From NCBI GenBank assembly GCA_016649455.1, contig JAENXO010000004.1, positions 1 through 23,759 of the forward strand: a stretch of DNA of 23,759 nt. Reading direction: 5' to 3'. Below are positions 1-7,147 of the stretch, piece by piece (the stretch's first letter is position 1; each line of letters starts with the position of its first letter). A model generated the notes under the pieces. That model worked only from the letters and a program-made list of their open reading frames with translations, ran no database searches and had not been told where the DNA came from. The position numbers and the translations under genes were made by a program. Origin of the DNA: Gemmatimonadota bacterium (GTDB lineage: Bacteria; Gemmatimonadota; Gemmatimonadetes; Palauibacterales; Palauibacteraceae).

Positions 1-1619
1 AGACCCGCCAGGTGAGCCGGCGCCAGGGCGCCGATGAAGATCGTGGCGATCAGGATCTGGGTCGGCCAGCGCCCGTTGCACAGCGAGAAGTTGTTGGTGA
101 TGATCGCGATCAATCGCTCGCGGGGGCTGTCGATCACCCGCGTCGCGACCACGCCCGCCGCGTTGCACCCGAAGCCCATGCACATGGTCAGCGCCTGTTT
201 TCCGTGCGCTCCCGCCCTGCGAAACAGGCTGTCGAGGTTGAATGCGACGCGCGGCAGATAGCCGAAGTCTTCAAGCAGCGTGAACAGGGGGAAGAAGATC
301 GCCATGGGCGGCAGCATCACGGCGATCACCCAGGCCGTGGCCAGGTAGATGCCGTCGAACAGCAGGCCGTTCAGCCACCCGGGAAGCCCGATCGTCGCCC
401 CGAAGCCACTCAGAATCGGGTGCAGGGTGTCGATCAGCAGCACACCCAGCATGCGCGACGGAACGTTGGCCCCGGCGATCGTGATCCAGAACACGGCGGC
501 CAGCATGAAGAGCATGAGCGGGAAGCCCAGCCAGCGGTTCGTGAAGATCGTGTCGAGCGTCCGGTCGAGATCGAACTTCGCCTTCCGAAGACCGGTCGCG
601 GAAGAGCTTTCCGCGATCTCGTGCGCGGCCTCGAAGAAGCGCCGGGTCAGGGCGTCGTGATAATCCGGGCTGAGCTGCCAGCGTAGCTGTTCGGTTCTCC
701 GGAGAATCGCCTCCCCGGGGGCTTCCAGCTCGACGTGGCCCTCGGCCAGGGCGAGGGAGCCGTCGGTCGCATGGCTGACGCTCTTCAACTCCGGTCTCGA
801 CCCTCCGCGCCCGGTGGACAGGCCAGCGGCGGCTGCCGCCTGATCGGTTGCCAGGAGACCGATCTCACCTGTGAGTACCGCCTCCTCGACGCGCGCGTCC
901 TTGTTCAGCAGGCGAAGGGCGACCCAGCGGGAATTCGGCAATTCGGGATATGTCTCCTCGATGAGTGGGACCACACCGTCTACGGCCGATTCCAGCTCTG
1001 TCGGATAGTCCGCGATCCGATACGGCTGCGTGACCGTCTCGCCGTTCGCCACCCGGTAGATCGCCTCACGGAGTTCCGGAATCCCCTCGCCGCTGCGGGC
1101 CACCGTGGGCACCACCGGGACTCCGAGCTCCGCCGCCAGCTTCCGCTCGTCGACCGCGATGCCGTGCCGCCTCGCCTCGTCGACCAGGTTCAGGTCGACG
1201 ACCACCCGATCGGTGATCTCGAGGATCTGCAGAACCAGGTTGAGGTTTCGCTCCAGTCTCGTGGCATCCACGACGACGACCGTGACATCGGGCTGTCCGA
1301 ACAGGATGAAGTCGCGCGCCACCTCCTCGTCCGGGCTTCCGGCCTGGAGGGAATACGTGCCGGGCAGATCGACCAGCTTGTAGCGGTAGTCTCCGTGCTG
1401 ATAGCCGCCGTCCGCCCGGGCCACGGTCTTGCCGGGCCAGTTCCCGGTATGCTGCCTGAGCCCGGTGAGCGAATTGAATATCGTGCTCTTTCCGGTGTTG
1501 GGATTTCCGGCCAAGGCAACGAGGTAGTCGAACCGACCGGGGCTGATTCCGAGCTGAACCAGCACTTCATCCCGGTTCGCCGCGCAACCGTGACACGGCG
1601 CGGCAGGTGCGACGGCCAT
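1..1619 (-). CDS. feoB: Ferrous iron transport protein B (FeoB), C-terminus beyond the left edge
   Basis: FeoB is the inner-membrane Fe(II) permease with an N-terminal GTPase. My reverse-strand translation gives 539 complete codons without a stop. The G1 motif GNPNTGKST is at residues 38-46, G3 is DLPGTY and G4 is NLVDEA. The helical GDI-like region and the first part of the membrane domain follow, including the gate motif GFGCNAAGVVATR and a later Asn-Phe-Ser-Leu-Cys-Asn-Gly segment. This is the CNAAGV variant rather than the better-known CNVPAI form. Family members are about 650-780 aa, so the rest lies outside the window. A short N-terminal extension carries C9-x-x-C12. The ATG shares one base with the TAA of the upstream regulator gene (TAATG), which implies translational coupling. 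The frame is a confident FeoB; subfamily placement is less certain. Confidence 0.96.
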   Translation of the reverse strand, partial: MAVAPAAPCHGCAANRDEVLVQLGISPGRFDYLVALAGNPNTGKSTIFNSLTGLRQHTGNWPGKTVARADGGYQHGDYRYKLVDLPGTYSLQAGSPDEEVARDFILFGQPDVTVVVVDATRLERNLNLVLQILEITDRVVVDLNLVDEARRHGIAVDERKLAAELGVPVVPTVARSGEGIPELREAIYRVANGETVTQPYRIADYPTELESAVDGVVPLIEETYPELPNSRWVALRLLNKDARVEEAVLTGEIGLLATDQAAAAAGLSTGRGGSRPELKSVSHATDGSLALAEGHVELEAPGEAILRRTEQLRWQLSPDYHDALTRRFFEAAHEIAESSSATGLRKAKFDLDRTLDTIFTNRWLGFPLMLFMLAAVFWITIAGANVPSRMLGVLLIDTLHPILSGFGATIGLPGWLNGLLFDGIYLATAWVIAVMLPPMAIFFPLFTLLEDFGYLPRVAFNLDSLFRRAGAHGKQALTMCMGFGCNAAGVVATRVIDSPRERLIAIITNNFSLCNGRWPTQILIATIFIGALAPAHLAG

Positions 1620-2674
1620 TACGCCCCGGCTCCTTCGAGGTGGCTCGCCAGGGCTTCGTCAGCCTCCGGCTCCGACACCAGCTGGATCAGCGCGGCCTGG
1701 TCCCGTCGCAATGCGATGAGCGCGCCGCGAATCAGGTACGCGACCGGGTCACCCGCGGCGCTCGCGAATTCCGCCTGGATTTCTGTCCCCGGGACGACCC
1801 CGAGATCGAGGAGCCGTCGGCGCTGCGGACCCTGGAGGACCGGCGAGATTCTCAGCACCTGCCCGGTTTCGCCCGGCTCGAGGTCGGCGAGCGAGTGCGT
1901 CGGAAGCTGGACCTCTTCTCCCGCCGGGACGACGGTGATGCGACTGGCTACCGCCGGAGACAGGCGATGCACCCGGCCTCCCGCCTCGAACTGGACCTCG
2001 TCCAGCGACGTGTCCAGCAATCTCAGCCGCATTCCGGGACCAAGCCCGGCCGCGACGATCTCGTTGAACAACTCGGGTGGCTCGTCCTCCACGTGGACGA
2101 TGCGAGCAATCTCGCCCTCGTCGAGCGTCGCCAGCGGCTGGCCTTCCATCGGCGGGATCCCGCCGGCCGCCGTGGGAATCGGATCGCCGTGCGGGTCGTA
2201 CAGCGGGTGGCCGAGACGGGACGCCAACCCCTCTGCCTCGTCGCGGGACAGCGTGTGCTCGAGCCGATCCGCCTCGGCATGCCATTCGACCGGTGCGACT
2301 CCCGTCCTGTCCGCCATGTAGCGTTCCAGGAGCCGGTGCGCCCGAAGGACGCGCAAGGCGTACTGCTGGCCCTCCTTCGTGAGGACTGGCTCGAGACCTT
2401 CGAACCGCAGGAATCCGAGTTCTTCACCCCGCGCCAGCGTACGGACTGCGTGGCCGACCGAAGTCTCCAGGAAACCGGCGAGGCTCTCCTCGGTCGCACG
2501 ACGCCCGGCGTACTCACAGTTGTACAGATGCTTGAGCGTGTCCTCGATCAGGACCCGCTCTTCGAGCCGTCGGTAGCGGGACAGGCGCGCAATGAGGCCG
2601 GTGCGTGGCCAGAATATGAGCACCAGCGCGACGGACGACGCCAGGAAGATCAGCAGAGAAAGAGCCGGGTTCAT
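1619..2674 (-). CDS. Membrane-anchored DtxR-family metal-dependent regulator fused to a FeoA domain
   Basis: This 351-aa protein starts with a hydrophobic segment (about residues 4-22). A DtxR/MntR-like winged helix follows (about 38-105), then the dimerisation and metal-binding region (106-170). Candidate metal ligands are H113, E117, H132, D136, E139 and H140. D136 falls where DtxR has Cys102 and MntR has Glu99. Two SH3-like modules complete it: about 181-251 (the usual DtxR C-terminal domain) and 259-333, a FeoA domain with the typical RRRLLDLGVVPGTEI signature. In the family such proteins bind DNA when loaded with Fe(II) or Mn(II), and FeoA assists FeoB. The gene is first in a feo operon, overlaps feoB by one base, and has a perfect palindrome 44 bp upstream. 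The N-terminal membrane anchor is unusual for a DtxR protein. The Shine-Dalgarno is weak; no better in-frame start is visible. Confidence 0.9.
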   Translation of the reverse strand: MNPALSLLIFLASSVALVLIFWPRTGLIARLSRYRRLEERVLIEDTLKHLYNCEYAGRRATEESLAGFLETSVGHAVRTLARGEELGFLRFEGLEPVLTKEGQQYALRVLRAHRLLERYMADRTGVAPVEWHAEADRLEHTLSRDEAEGLASRLGHPLYDPHGDPIPTAAGGIPPMEGQPLATLDEGEIARIVHVEDEPPELFNEIVAAGLGPGMRLRLLDTSLDEVQFEAGGRVHRLSPAVASRITVVPAGEEVQLPTHSLADLEPGETGQVLRISPVLQGPQRRRLLDLGVVPGTEIQAEFASAAGDPVAYLIRGALIALRRDQAALIQLVSEPEADEALASHLEGAGA

Positions 2675-2717
2675 TCGCTCAGGTCATCCGTGTTTGTCGG
2701 TCAGGTGCGGCGTCGCA

Positions 2718-2747
2718 GGCTATTTTTAGTCTATGCTAAAAATAGCC
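2718..2747 (-). promoter_or_regulatory. Perfect 12-bp inverted repeat: probable operator of the feo operon
   Basis: The left arm (2718-2729) reads GGCTATTTTTAG and the right arm (2736-2747) is its exact reverse complement, separated by 6 nt (TCTATG). The element is strikingly AT-rich in a GC-rich setting. It ends 44 bp before the ATG of the DtxR-FeoA gene. The TTTTTAG...CTAAAAA form resembles operators of DtxR/MntR-type repressors. Autoregulation by the adjacent regulator is the simplest reading, and the site probably overlaps the promoter. It could also fold as a hairpin, but there is no T-tract or upstream gene end to suggest a terminator. Confidence 0.75.
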
Positions 2748-2814
2748 GGTAGGGGAAGATGTGCAAGGACCTGAAGGGAAGATTCTCAGTCGGAGGTCGC
2801 CTCGCCGCGTCGGT

Positions 2815-3390
2815 TCAGTAGCGACGGTCCTCCAGCGAGAAGGACGCGGCCTTCTCCGCCGCCGTCATATACTGGGTTCGCAGGGCCCACTCACCGGACT
2901 CCTGGGCGATCCAGATCATGACGGTTCGCCATGTACCGCTCAACTGTTCCATCACCGGATCACCGACAGCCGAGTTCACGTACAGCTCGCACGACCGCGC
3001 TTCCGAGTACGGCTTGGGGCAGGGTCTGGCAGGGTTGAGGCTGTAGCGCGAGTTCACCTCTTGCACCATCCGCCGGCGGGCCTCGTCCGCGATCGGCTCC
3101 CGGGCGAACAGGCCGACGTATGTGCCGCTGAGCAACCGGTCGGCTCGGACTCCAAAGATCATGTTCCAGCCGCGGATCGGTATCGGACCAGCGAAATCCT
3201 GCGCGTAGTATCTCAGAGAGGTGTACGTGCCGTCCTCCGCCACCCGCGACGGCCTGCCCCACGCCTCCTGGATATCCGCCCGGCTCGCTCCCCAGGGAAC
3301 GGACGCGAATCCGACGATCGCCTGTGCCCTGAGCTGAGGGGCCGGGAGGGACACGAGTAACAGCAGCAGGACTGGCCACACTCTACGCAT
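2815..3390 (-). CDS. Small secreted protein of unknown function
   Basis: I do not recognise the family. The 191-aa product begins with MRRVWPVLLLLLVSLP, a clear signal peptide with a likely cleavage site after an Ala-Gln-Ala-type sequence near residues 20-23. The mature part opens with GFASVPWGASRADIQEAWG, a pattern seen in small periplasmic proteins where a conserved Trp-Gly precedes a helix. Two cysteines (in RPCPKPYSEARSCELY) could form a disulfide. An upstream in-frame ATG at 3462 would add 24 residues with no signal-like character, so the start at 3390 is preferred; its Shine-Dalgarno is weak. The stop lies about 70 bp upstream of the feo operator on the same strand, so feo probably has its own promoter. 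Confidence 0.75.
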   Translation of the reverse strand: MRRVWPVLLLLLVSLPAPQLRAQAIVGFASVPWGASRADIQEAWGRPSRVAEDGTYTSLRYYAQDFAGPIPIRGWNMIFGVRADRLLSGTYVGLFAREPIADEARRRMVQEVNSRYSLNPARPCPKPYSEARSCELYVNSAVGDPVMEQLSGTWRTVMIWIAQESGEWALRTQYMTAAEKAASFSLEDRRY

Positions 3391-3735
3391 TCTGACTTGC
3401 CCGTTTGAGGTTTCACTCGAACGCGAACCGGGTCGACACGAATCTGGAGTTTGTGGAGCCAATCCGAATGTGCGACCCGGTTGACGCTCCTACAAGCCAC
3501 CACGACTACGGTCCGGATCTCGCAAAGACCGGTCCGAATGGCTGAACAGCACGCTCGGACCAGTCGTAACCTCCTAATTGTCAACAACATCCGACGATCA
3601 CACGGAACGGCGAGGCCGAGCGGGGACCAGGGATGTGTTCACCTCCCGCAACACTGGGGATTCGGCCCAAACTTGCCTGACCCCGGGGGACATGCCCTAT
3701 GTTCATGCTGGCCAAGGATAAGCGGACGAGGCTGA
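3391..3735. other. Intergenic stretch with an inverted repeat at 3426-3482
   Basis: No convincing gene is visible here. It holds an inverted repeat: AACCGGGTCG at 3426-3435 and its exact complement CGACCCGGTT at 3473-3482, with a 37-nt loop that can be partly closed by three further pairs after one bulge. It lies directly upstream of the secreted-protein gene at 3390, so it could be a leader structure or operator. The motif CGGTCCG occurs twice near 3510-3537. A weak plus-strand promoter-like pair (TTGCCT, then TATGTT, 19 nt apart) sits near 3674-3704 in front of the short ORF at 3736. Confidence 0.4.
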
Positions 3736-3954
3736 ATGAATACAATTCGACACCCGCTCTTCTTCCTGTCGGACGGCGCCGTCTGGCGTGGGGCGCTGTT
3801 TCTGTCGGAAGCGAGCGGTCGAGTCAGGACGTCTTTCGTGAGCGGCGACTTCCGGGACGAGCTCGGGCGACGCGTACTCTCAGAATTGCGCGACGGATTT
3901 CCGGTTCTGATGGGCACGGAGCCGGACCATGGTCGCAACGCGGGCGGAGGCTGA
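3736..3954 (+). CDS. Possible small protein (72 aa), unrecognised
   Basis: This is a short open frame with an ATG four bases after CGAGG and mostly G or C in the third codon position, both compatible with a real gene. The product opens with a hydrophobic stretch (HPLFFLSDGAVWRGALFLS) and continues with a charged segment. I do not recognise the family. It is the only plus-strand gene candidate between two minus-strand operons and ends 13 bp before the mtgA stop. The frame could be chance, since GC-rich DNA gives many such frames. Confidence 0.35.
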   Translation: MNTIRHPLFFLSDGAVWRGALFLSEASGRVRTSFVSGDFRDELGRRVLSELRDGFPVLMGTEPDHGRNAGGG

Positions 3955-3961
3955 ATCCGCC
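3943..3961. terminator. Hairpin downstream of the mtgA operon
   Basis: GGCGGA (3943-3948) and TCCGCC (3956-3961) form a 6-bp stem with a 7-nt loop. It lies 6 bp past the mtgA stop on the minus strand and covers the stop of the possible small ORF on the plus strand. No T-tract follows, so a role as intrinsic terminator is tentative. Confidence 0.35.
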
Positions 3962-3967
3962 GCTGGA

Positions 3968-4717
3968 TCAGGGGCCCAAGTACCTGTCCAGGAACTCGAG
4001 CCGATTTTCGATCTCCAGGATCTGATCCACGCGCCGAGCGTAGTTCTCACTGCTGCTGGACGGATTCCATGACCTGGGGCGGGGAAGCCCCGCTGCCATC
4101 ATCGCGCCCTCCCTCAACGTGAGTTGCGCCGCCGGCTTACCGAAATAGTGCTGCGCGGCGGCCTCCGCACCGTAGATCCCCGGCCCGAACTCGACGACGT
4201 TCAGATACAACTCCAGGATCCGTTTCTTGCTGAGCGACTTCTCCAGCTGCCTGGTCAGGGTCGCTTCGCGCAGCTTCCGGGTCAGGCTCCGGCTGGGTGA
4301 GAGCCACAGGTTCTTGACCAGTTGCTGCGACATCGTGGACGCGCCGCGAGGCGCCTCCCGTTCTCGGATCGCCTTTCGAATCGATTCACCCAGTTCGTGG
4401 GACGAAAACCCGTCGTGGAAGAAGAATTCGGTGTCCTCGCTCGAGATTACGGCCCGGGCGAGATTCGGCGAGATCCGGTCGTACGGTACCGGGGACCACG
4501 CCACAGCGTCGCTCTCTCCCGCCTCGCGCCGCGCCTCGCGGTATCGGTTGATGAACGCCGTCGACTCGGGGTTCGTGGTCTGAAGCGACGAAACGTCCGG
4601 CCAGGTGATCCAGGTCCATGCGAGCCAAGCAACGAGGACCAGGGCAGCCGCCGCTGCCGCGAGGAAGATGCGCCGGTCCAGTCTCGACACCCATTCGAAC
4701 TTCGACGAGATGTTCAT
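3968..4717 (-). CDS. mtgA: Monofunctional peptidoglycan transglycosylase (GT51)
   Basis: The enzyme polymerises lipid II into glycan strands at the outer face of the inner membrane. The 249-aa product has an N-terminal transmembrane helix (about residues 18-37) and one GT51 domain with no transpeptidase domain, as expected for MtgA. GT51 motifs are clear: SSEDTEFFFHDGF at 92-104, with E94 as the predicted catalytic glutamate; RGASTMSQQLVKNLWL at 124-139; RKLREA and KKRILELYLNVVEFGPGIYG from 148, with the second conserved glutamate at E176. The length matches the family. Its ATG overlaps the TGA of the upstream DUF4010 gene by four bases (ATGA, 4714-4717), so it is the last gene of a coupled three-gene operon. 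Confidence 0.95.
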   Translation of the reverse strand: MNISSKFEWVSRLDRRIFLAAAAAALVLVAWLAWTWITWPDVSSLQTTNPESTAFINRYREARREAGESDAVAWSPVPYDRISPNLARAVISSEDTEFFFHDGFSSHELGESIRKAIREREAPRGASTMSQQLVKNLWLSPSRSLTRKLREATLTRQLEKSLSKKRILELYLNVVEFGPGIYGAEAAAQHYFGKPAAQLTLREGAMMAAGLPRPRSWNPSSSSENYARRVDQILEIENRLEFLDRYLGP

Positions 4718-5958
4718 CCCGGCCAGAGGAACAGGATGCCCACTCCGGCCACCAGTGCGGTGGAGAAGGCGATTCCGATCCGCCGTCGAAGCCTCGGATG
4801 GCCCAGGGCGGCAATGATCCCGCCCTTGAACACGAGGTTCGCCAGGGCCCCGACCAGGATCAGGCGCCAGCCCGTGTTCGGGGGAAGTTCGTCGGCGCGC
4901 ATCAGCTCCGAGGTCGATAGCGTGATCGCGTCCATGTCTGTGAGACCGGATATCGCGGCCACGGCGTACAGTCCCTGGTCTCCCCAGTGCTGCTTGGCGA
5001 ACGCGACCCCCAGCAGCACCGCCGCGTACAGGAGCCCGAACATCACGGCGGCGCGGAGATCAGACGGTGGCTCCTCGTCCTTCAGCTCCAGCTCCTGGGA
5101 ACCGATTCCGGACAGATACAGGGCCCCGCACACCAGGATCATGACTCCCATCATCGCCACGATCGGACCTGCCGTGGCACCGAGGATCGACGGGGCCACG
5201 ACGGCGATTTCGACCAGCACACGGGCGAACACCACCGTGGATGCCAGGGCCACGATCAGCGCTGCCGCCGGACTGCGCCCTGGGTGCTCTCTGGTTCGTC
5301 GCGAGTAACTGATCGTGGTCGCGGTGCTCGAGATCAGACCACCGAGAATGCCCGCCGCCAACGTTCCGAGCTTCGCCCCGAACAGTCTGAACGCTACATA
5401 TCCGGCCAGGCTGATGCCCACGATCAGCACGACCATGAGCCAGATCCGGAACGGATTCAGGATCCCATAAGGGCCGTAGCCGTGGTTCGGCAGCACCGGC
5501 AGGATGACGAGCGTGATGAGGATGAACCGCATCAGCGAATCGAATTCCTCCGGTTCGATGCGCCCTGCGAACGAGTGCAGCTTCGCTTTCCAGTGCAGCA
5601 GCAGGGCAACGCCGGCTCCTGCCACGATCGCCTCAAGCACGAGCCCCGCCGTCAGCGCCACGCCGATCATGAACATGACGAGACCGGCCACCTCGGTGGT
5701 CATGCCCGGGTCCAGCTCCGTGGACCGGATCTGGACCGCGTTGGCCACGACGGCGAGAGCCGCCAGGCCGAGAAGGCCCGCGGCCACGACCCAACCACCA
5801 AAACTCTGAGCCGCGACGCCGCACAGCACGCCCAGCGATGTGATCAGGGGAAACGTCCGAATGCCGGCGATGCGGCTCGCGGAGCGCTCGCGCTGCAGAC
5901 CGACGAGCAGGCCGAGCCCGACCGCGATTCCGAGCTGGTGCAGGACCGGGAGGTCCAT
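4714..5958 (-). CDS. MgtC/SapB-DUF4010 family membrane protein
   Basis: This 414-aa polytopic inner-membrane protein has about 11-12 hydrophobic segments. The N-terminus carries the MgtC/SapB signature GLLVGLQRERS (about residues 15-25), followed by GIRTFPLITSLGVL. The second half matches DUF4010, with GGLISSTATTISYSRRTRE and GLTDMDAITLSTSELMR. Members of this two-domain family are common and their function is unknown; MgtC itself is tied to magnesium limitation and virulence, but that does not transfer automatically. The ATG overlaps the TAA of the upstream 48-aa gene (TAATG at 5956-5960), and its TGA overlaps mtgA. The pairing with a transglycosylase hints at an envelope role; this is inference only. 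Confidence 0.9.
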   Translation of the reverse strand: MDLPVLHQLGIAVGLGLLVGLQRERSASRIAGIRTFPLITSLGVLCGVAAQSFGGWVVAAGLLGLAALAVVANAVQIRSTELDPGMTTEVAGLVMFMIGVALTAGLVLEAIVAGAGVALLLHWKAKLHSFAGRIEPEEFDSLMRFILITLVILPVLPNHGYGPYGILNPFRIWLMVVLIVGISLAGYVAFRLFGAKLGTLAAGILGGLISSTATTISYSRRTREHPGRSPAAALIVALASTVVFARVLVEIAVVAPSILGATAGPIVAMMGVMILVCGALYLSGIGSQELELKDEEPPSDLRAAVMFGLLYAAVLLGVAFAKQHWGDQGLYAVAAISGLTDMDAITLSTSELMRADELPPNTGWRLILVGALANLVFKGGIIAALGHPRLRRRIGIAFSTALVAGVGILFLWPG

Positions 5959-6104
5959 TACCCCAGGATGGACTTGAGACCCACGATGACTGCTGCGCCG
6001 ATCAGGACGGCGGCCAGGATCCAGGGGAAGCCCCCGGACACCAGGGCCACGACAAGCGCGACTCCGAGGACTACCGGACCGAGAATCTGAACAAAGCGTG
6101 ACAC
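5958..6104 (-). CDS. 48-aa two-helix membrane peptide, first gene of the DUF4010-mtgA operon
   Basis: A GTG start at 6104 sits six bases after a perfect AGGAGG Shine-Dalgarno, and the TAA shares a base with the DUF4010 ATG. The peptide is almost wholly hydrophobic: after MSRFVQILGP come two segments (about residues 8-23 and 26-44) split by SGGFPW, ending in LKSILG. It resembles the many small YtxH- or YqaE-sized membrane peptides but I cannot assign a family. The strong ribosome site and coupled overlap argue that it is translated rather than chance. It may be a leader peptide that sets translation of the DUF4010 gene, a small partner subunit, or both. Confidence 0.75.
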   Translation of the reverse strand: MSRFVQILGPVVLGVALVVALVSGGFPWILAAVLIGAAVIVGLKSILG

Positions 6105-6167
6105 CGGGAACCTCCTCGCCTGTTGTCGAGAGCCGTTGGGTCAGACCCCGACAATCTACACGCTCGA

Positions 6168-6190
6168 GGGGCCACCGGAACGGTAGCCCC
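6168..6190 (-). terminator. Terminator hairpin after the 6220-6825 lipoprotein gene
   Basis: Arms at 6168-6177 and 6181-6190 pair over 10 bp with a 3-nt loop. On the minus transcript the single non-Watson-Crick position is a G-U pair, while on the plus strand it is a C-A mismatch, so the hairpin is best formed by minus-strand RNA. It lies 30 bp beyond the lipoprotein stop and upstream of the 48-aa peptide gene. It lacks a long U-tract. Confidence 0.55.
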
Positions 6191-6219
6191 TTCCCCCCGT
6201 GAGCGTGTCGGGCCCGGTC

Positions 6220-6825
6220 TCAGTCGGCCATCCAGATCTTCACATTCCCGTCGGTAAGCTCCGCCCGCCCGCCGCCGGCGCAGTTGGATACGGCCGGAAA
6301 GTCCCCTCCGGGCCGTTCCGGGTTGGAGGTCGTGGAGTCGTACAGGGGCGTTTCTTCTTCATCGTAGATCACGATTCGGATGGTGTCGAAGGCCCCACCG
6401 CCGATCTTCCCGGCGTCGGCAGCGAGCACTCGAAGGAGATAACCAGGTTCGCCATCCAGGGTGCCTTCGATGACCGTGTTCGAACGGGAGATGCACTCGG
6501 CCGGATTATCCGAGGGCGCGAAACCGAGTCCCCTGATCCGGGTCGAGACGAATGTCTTGCCGACGAATTCCGGAATTGACACCGAGTGAAACTTCGCCTG
6601 CCAGCGACCGCGAACCTCTCCGTCGGTACTGATGTCCGTGTGCCCGACGATCGAGATCTTCCACTCGCCCTCGCGAAGCTGACCGCCGACCACCATTCGG
6701 CCGGCGGAATGGCCCGCGTAGGCCTTGTCGAACGAGGCCGCTTCGCCCGGCGCGGAAGGGGATTCGTTACAGCCAGAAACCGACAGGAGAGCGAGGGTCG
6801 TAAGGGTGAGGCCGAGCCAGCGCAT
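6220..6825 (-). CDS. Lipoprotein with a small beta-rich domain, function unknown
   Basis: The 201-aa product begins with a lipoprotein signal peptide; the lipobox LSVSGC puts the lipidated cysteine at residue 19. The mature part (GGQLREGEWKISIVGHTDIS, then DGEVRGRWQAKF) has the layout of secreted proteins in which a Gly-Gly-Gln/Gly-rich strand is followed by a DG-x-x-x-G strand and a central Cys-containing strand (PAECISRSNTVIEGTL). Such proteins are frequent in Gemmatimonadota and Actinobacteria with no known role. Two later cysteines are at about 118 and 187. A strong GGAGGTG Shine-Dalgarno precedes the ATG by a few bases. A hairpin terminator follows at 6168-6190. Confidence 0.75.
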   Translation of the reverse strand: MRWLGLTLTTLALLSVSGCNESPSAPGEAASFDKAYAGHSAGRMVVGGQLREGEWKISIVGHTDISTDGEVRGRWQAKFHSVSIPEFVGKTFVSTRIRGLGFAPSDNPAECISRSNTVIEGTLDGEPGYLLRVLAADAGKIGGGAFDTIRIVIYDEEETPLYDSTTSNPERPGGDFPAVSNCAGGGRAELTDGNVKIWMAD

Positions 6826-6851
6826 ACACCACCTCCACGTAATCTAGCGCA

Positions 6852-6871
6852 GCTTCGCCGGGGGGCGAAGC
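6852..6871. repeat. Perfect inverted repeat GCTTCGCC-GGGG-GGCGAAGC
   Basis: Two exact 8-bp arms (6852-6859 and 6864-6871) flank a 4-nt loop. It lies 27 bp upstream of the lipoprotein ATG on the minus strand. It could be an operator or a leader hairpin; a terminator is less likely because no gene ends here. Confidence 0.5.
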
Positions 6872-6983
6872 GAGAAAACGCACGCGCCGGAGGAGGGGCG
6901 ACGCAGCTGGAAACAACACCGCATAATCTAACCATGAACAATGGATGCCGCGACAACAGAGGGGTTCGATCTTTTCGACCTCT

Positions 6984-7024
6984 GGGGGGTATGGACATCA
7001 CCCCTCGTGCAGGACATACCCCCC
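6984..7024. repeat. G6/C6 inverted repeat upstream of the small CxxC peptide gene
   Basis: GGGGGGTATG (6984-6993) and its exact complement CATACCCCCC (7015-7024) enclose a 21-nt loop. It lies about 120 bp upstream of the plus-strand start at 7148, in a likely 5' leader or promoter. The neighbouring C-runs give the minus strand several long G-runs. Confidence 0.5.
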
Positions 7025-7147
7025 GGCGGAGACCGTCGCGCCGCAGACCCCCCCCTGCGAGACGATGTACGAGCGCGACGCCCTGCAACCATGAGAGGAC
7101 GTCGCGCGCAGCGGGAGGCGGGTTGCCTCCCCCTGGAGGTGAGTATG

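Larger units (their letters stand above)
6826..7144. other. Divergent structured intergenic region
   Basis: This 319-bp gap separates the minus-strand lipoprotein gene from the plus-strand small membrane peptide and must hold both promoters. It carries a perfect hairpin at 6852-6871, a bulged hairpin around 6959-6983, a 10-bp inverted repeat built on runs of six G and six C (6984-7024), and a run of eight C at 7048-7055. The heptamer TAATCTA occurs twice (6840-6846 and 6924-6930); its complement TAGATTA near 6845 could supply a -10 for the lipoprotein gene. I see no convincing ORF. Confidence 0.6.

Noticed and set aside
735..2752. Long plus-strand open frames opposite feoB and the DtxR-FeoA gene
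   Set aside because: The products have no domain and are rich in Arg; the minus strand encodes clear FeoB and DtxR-FeoA proteins.
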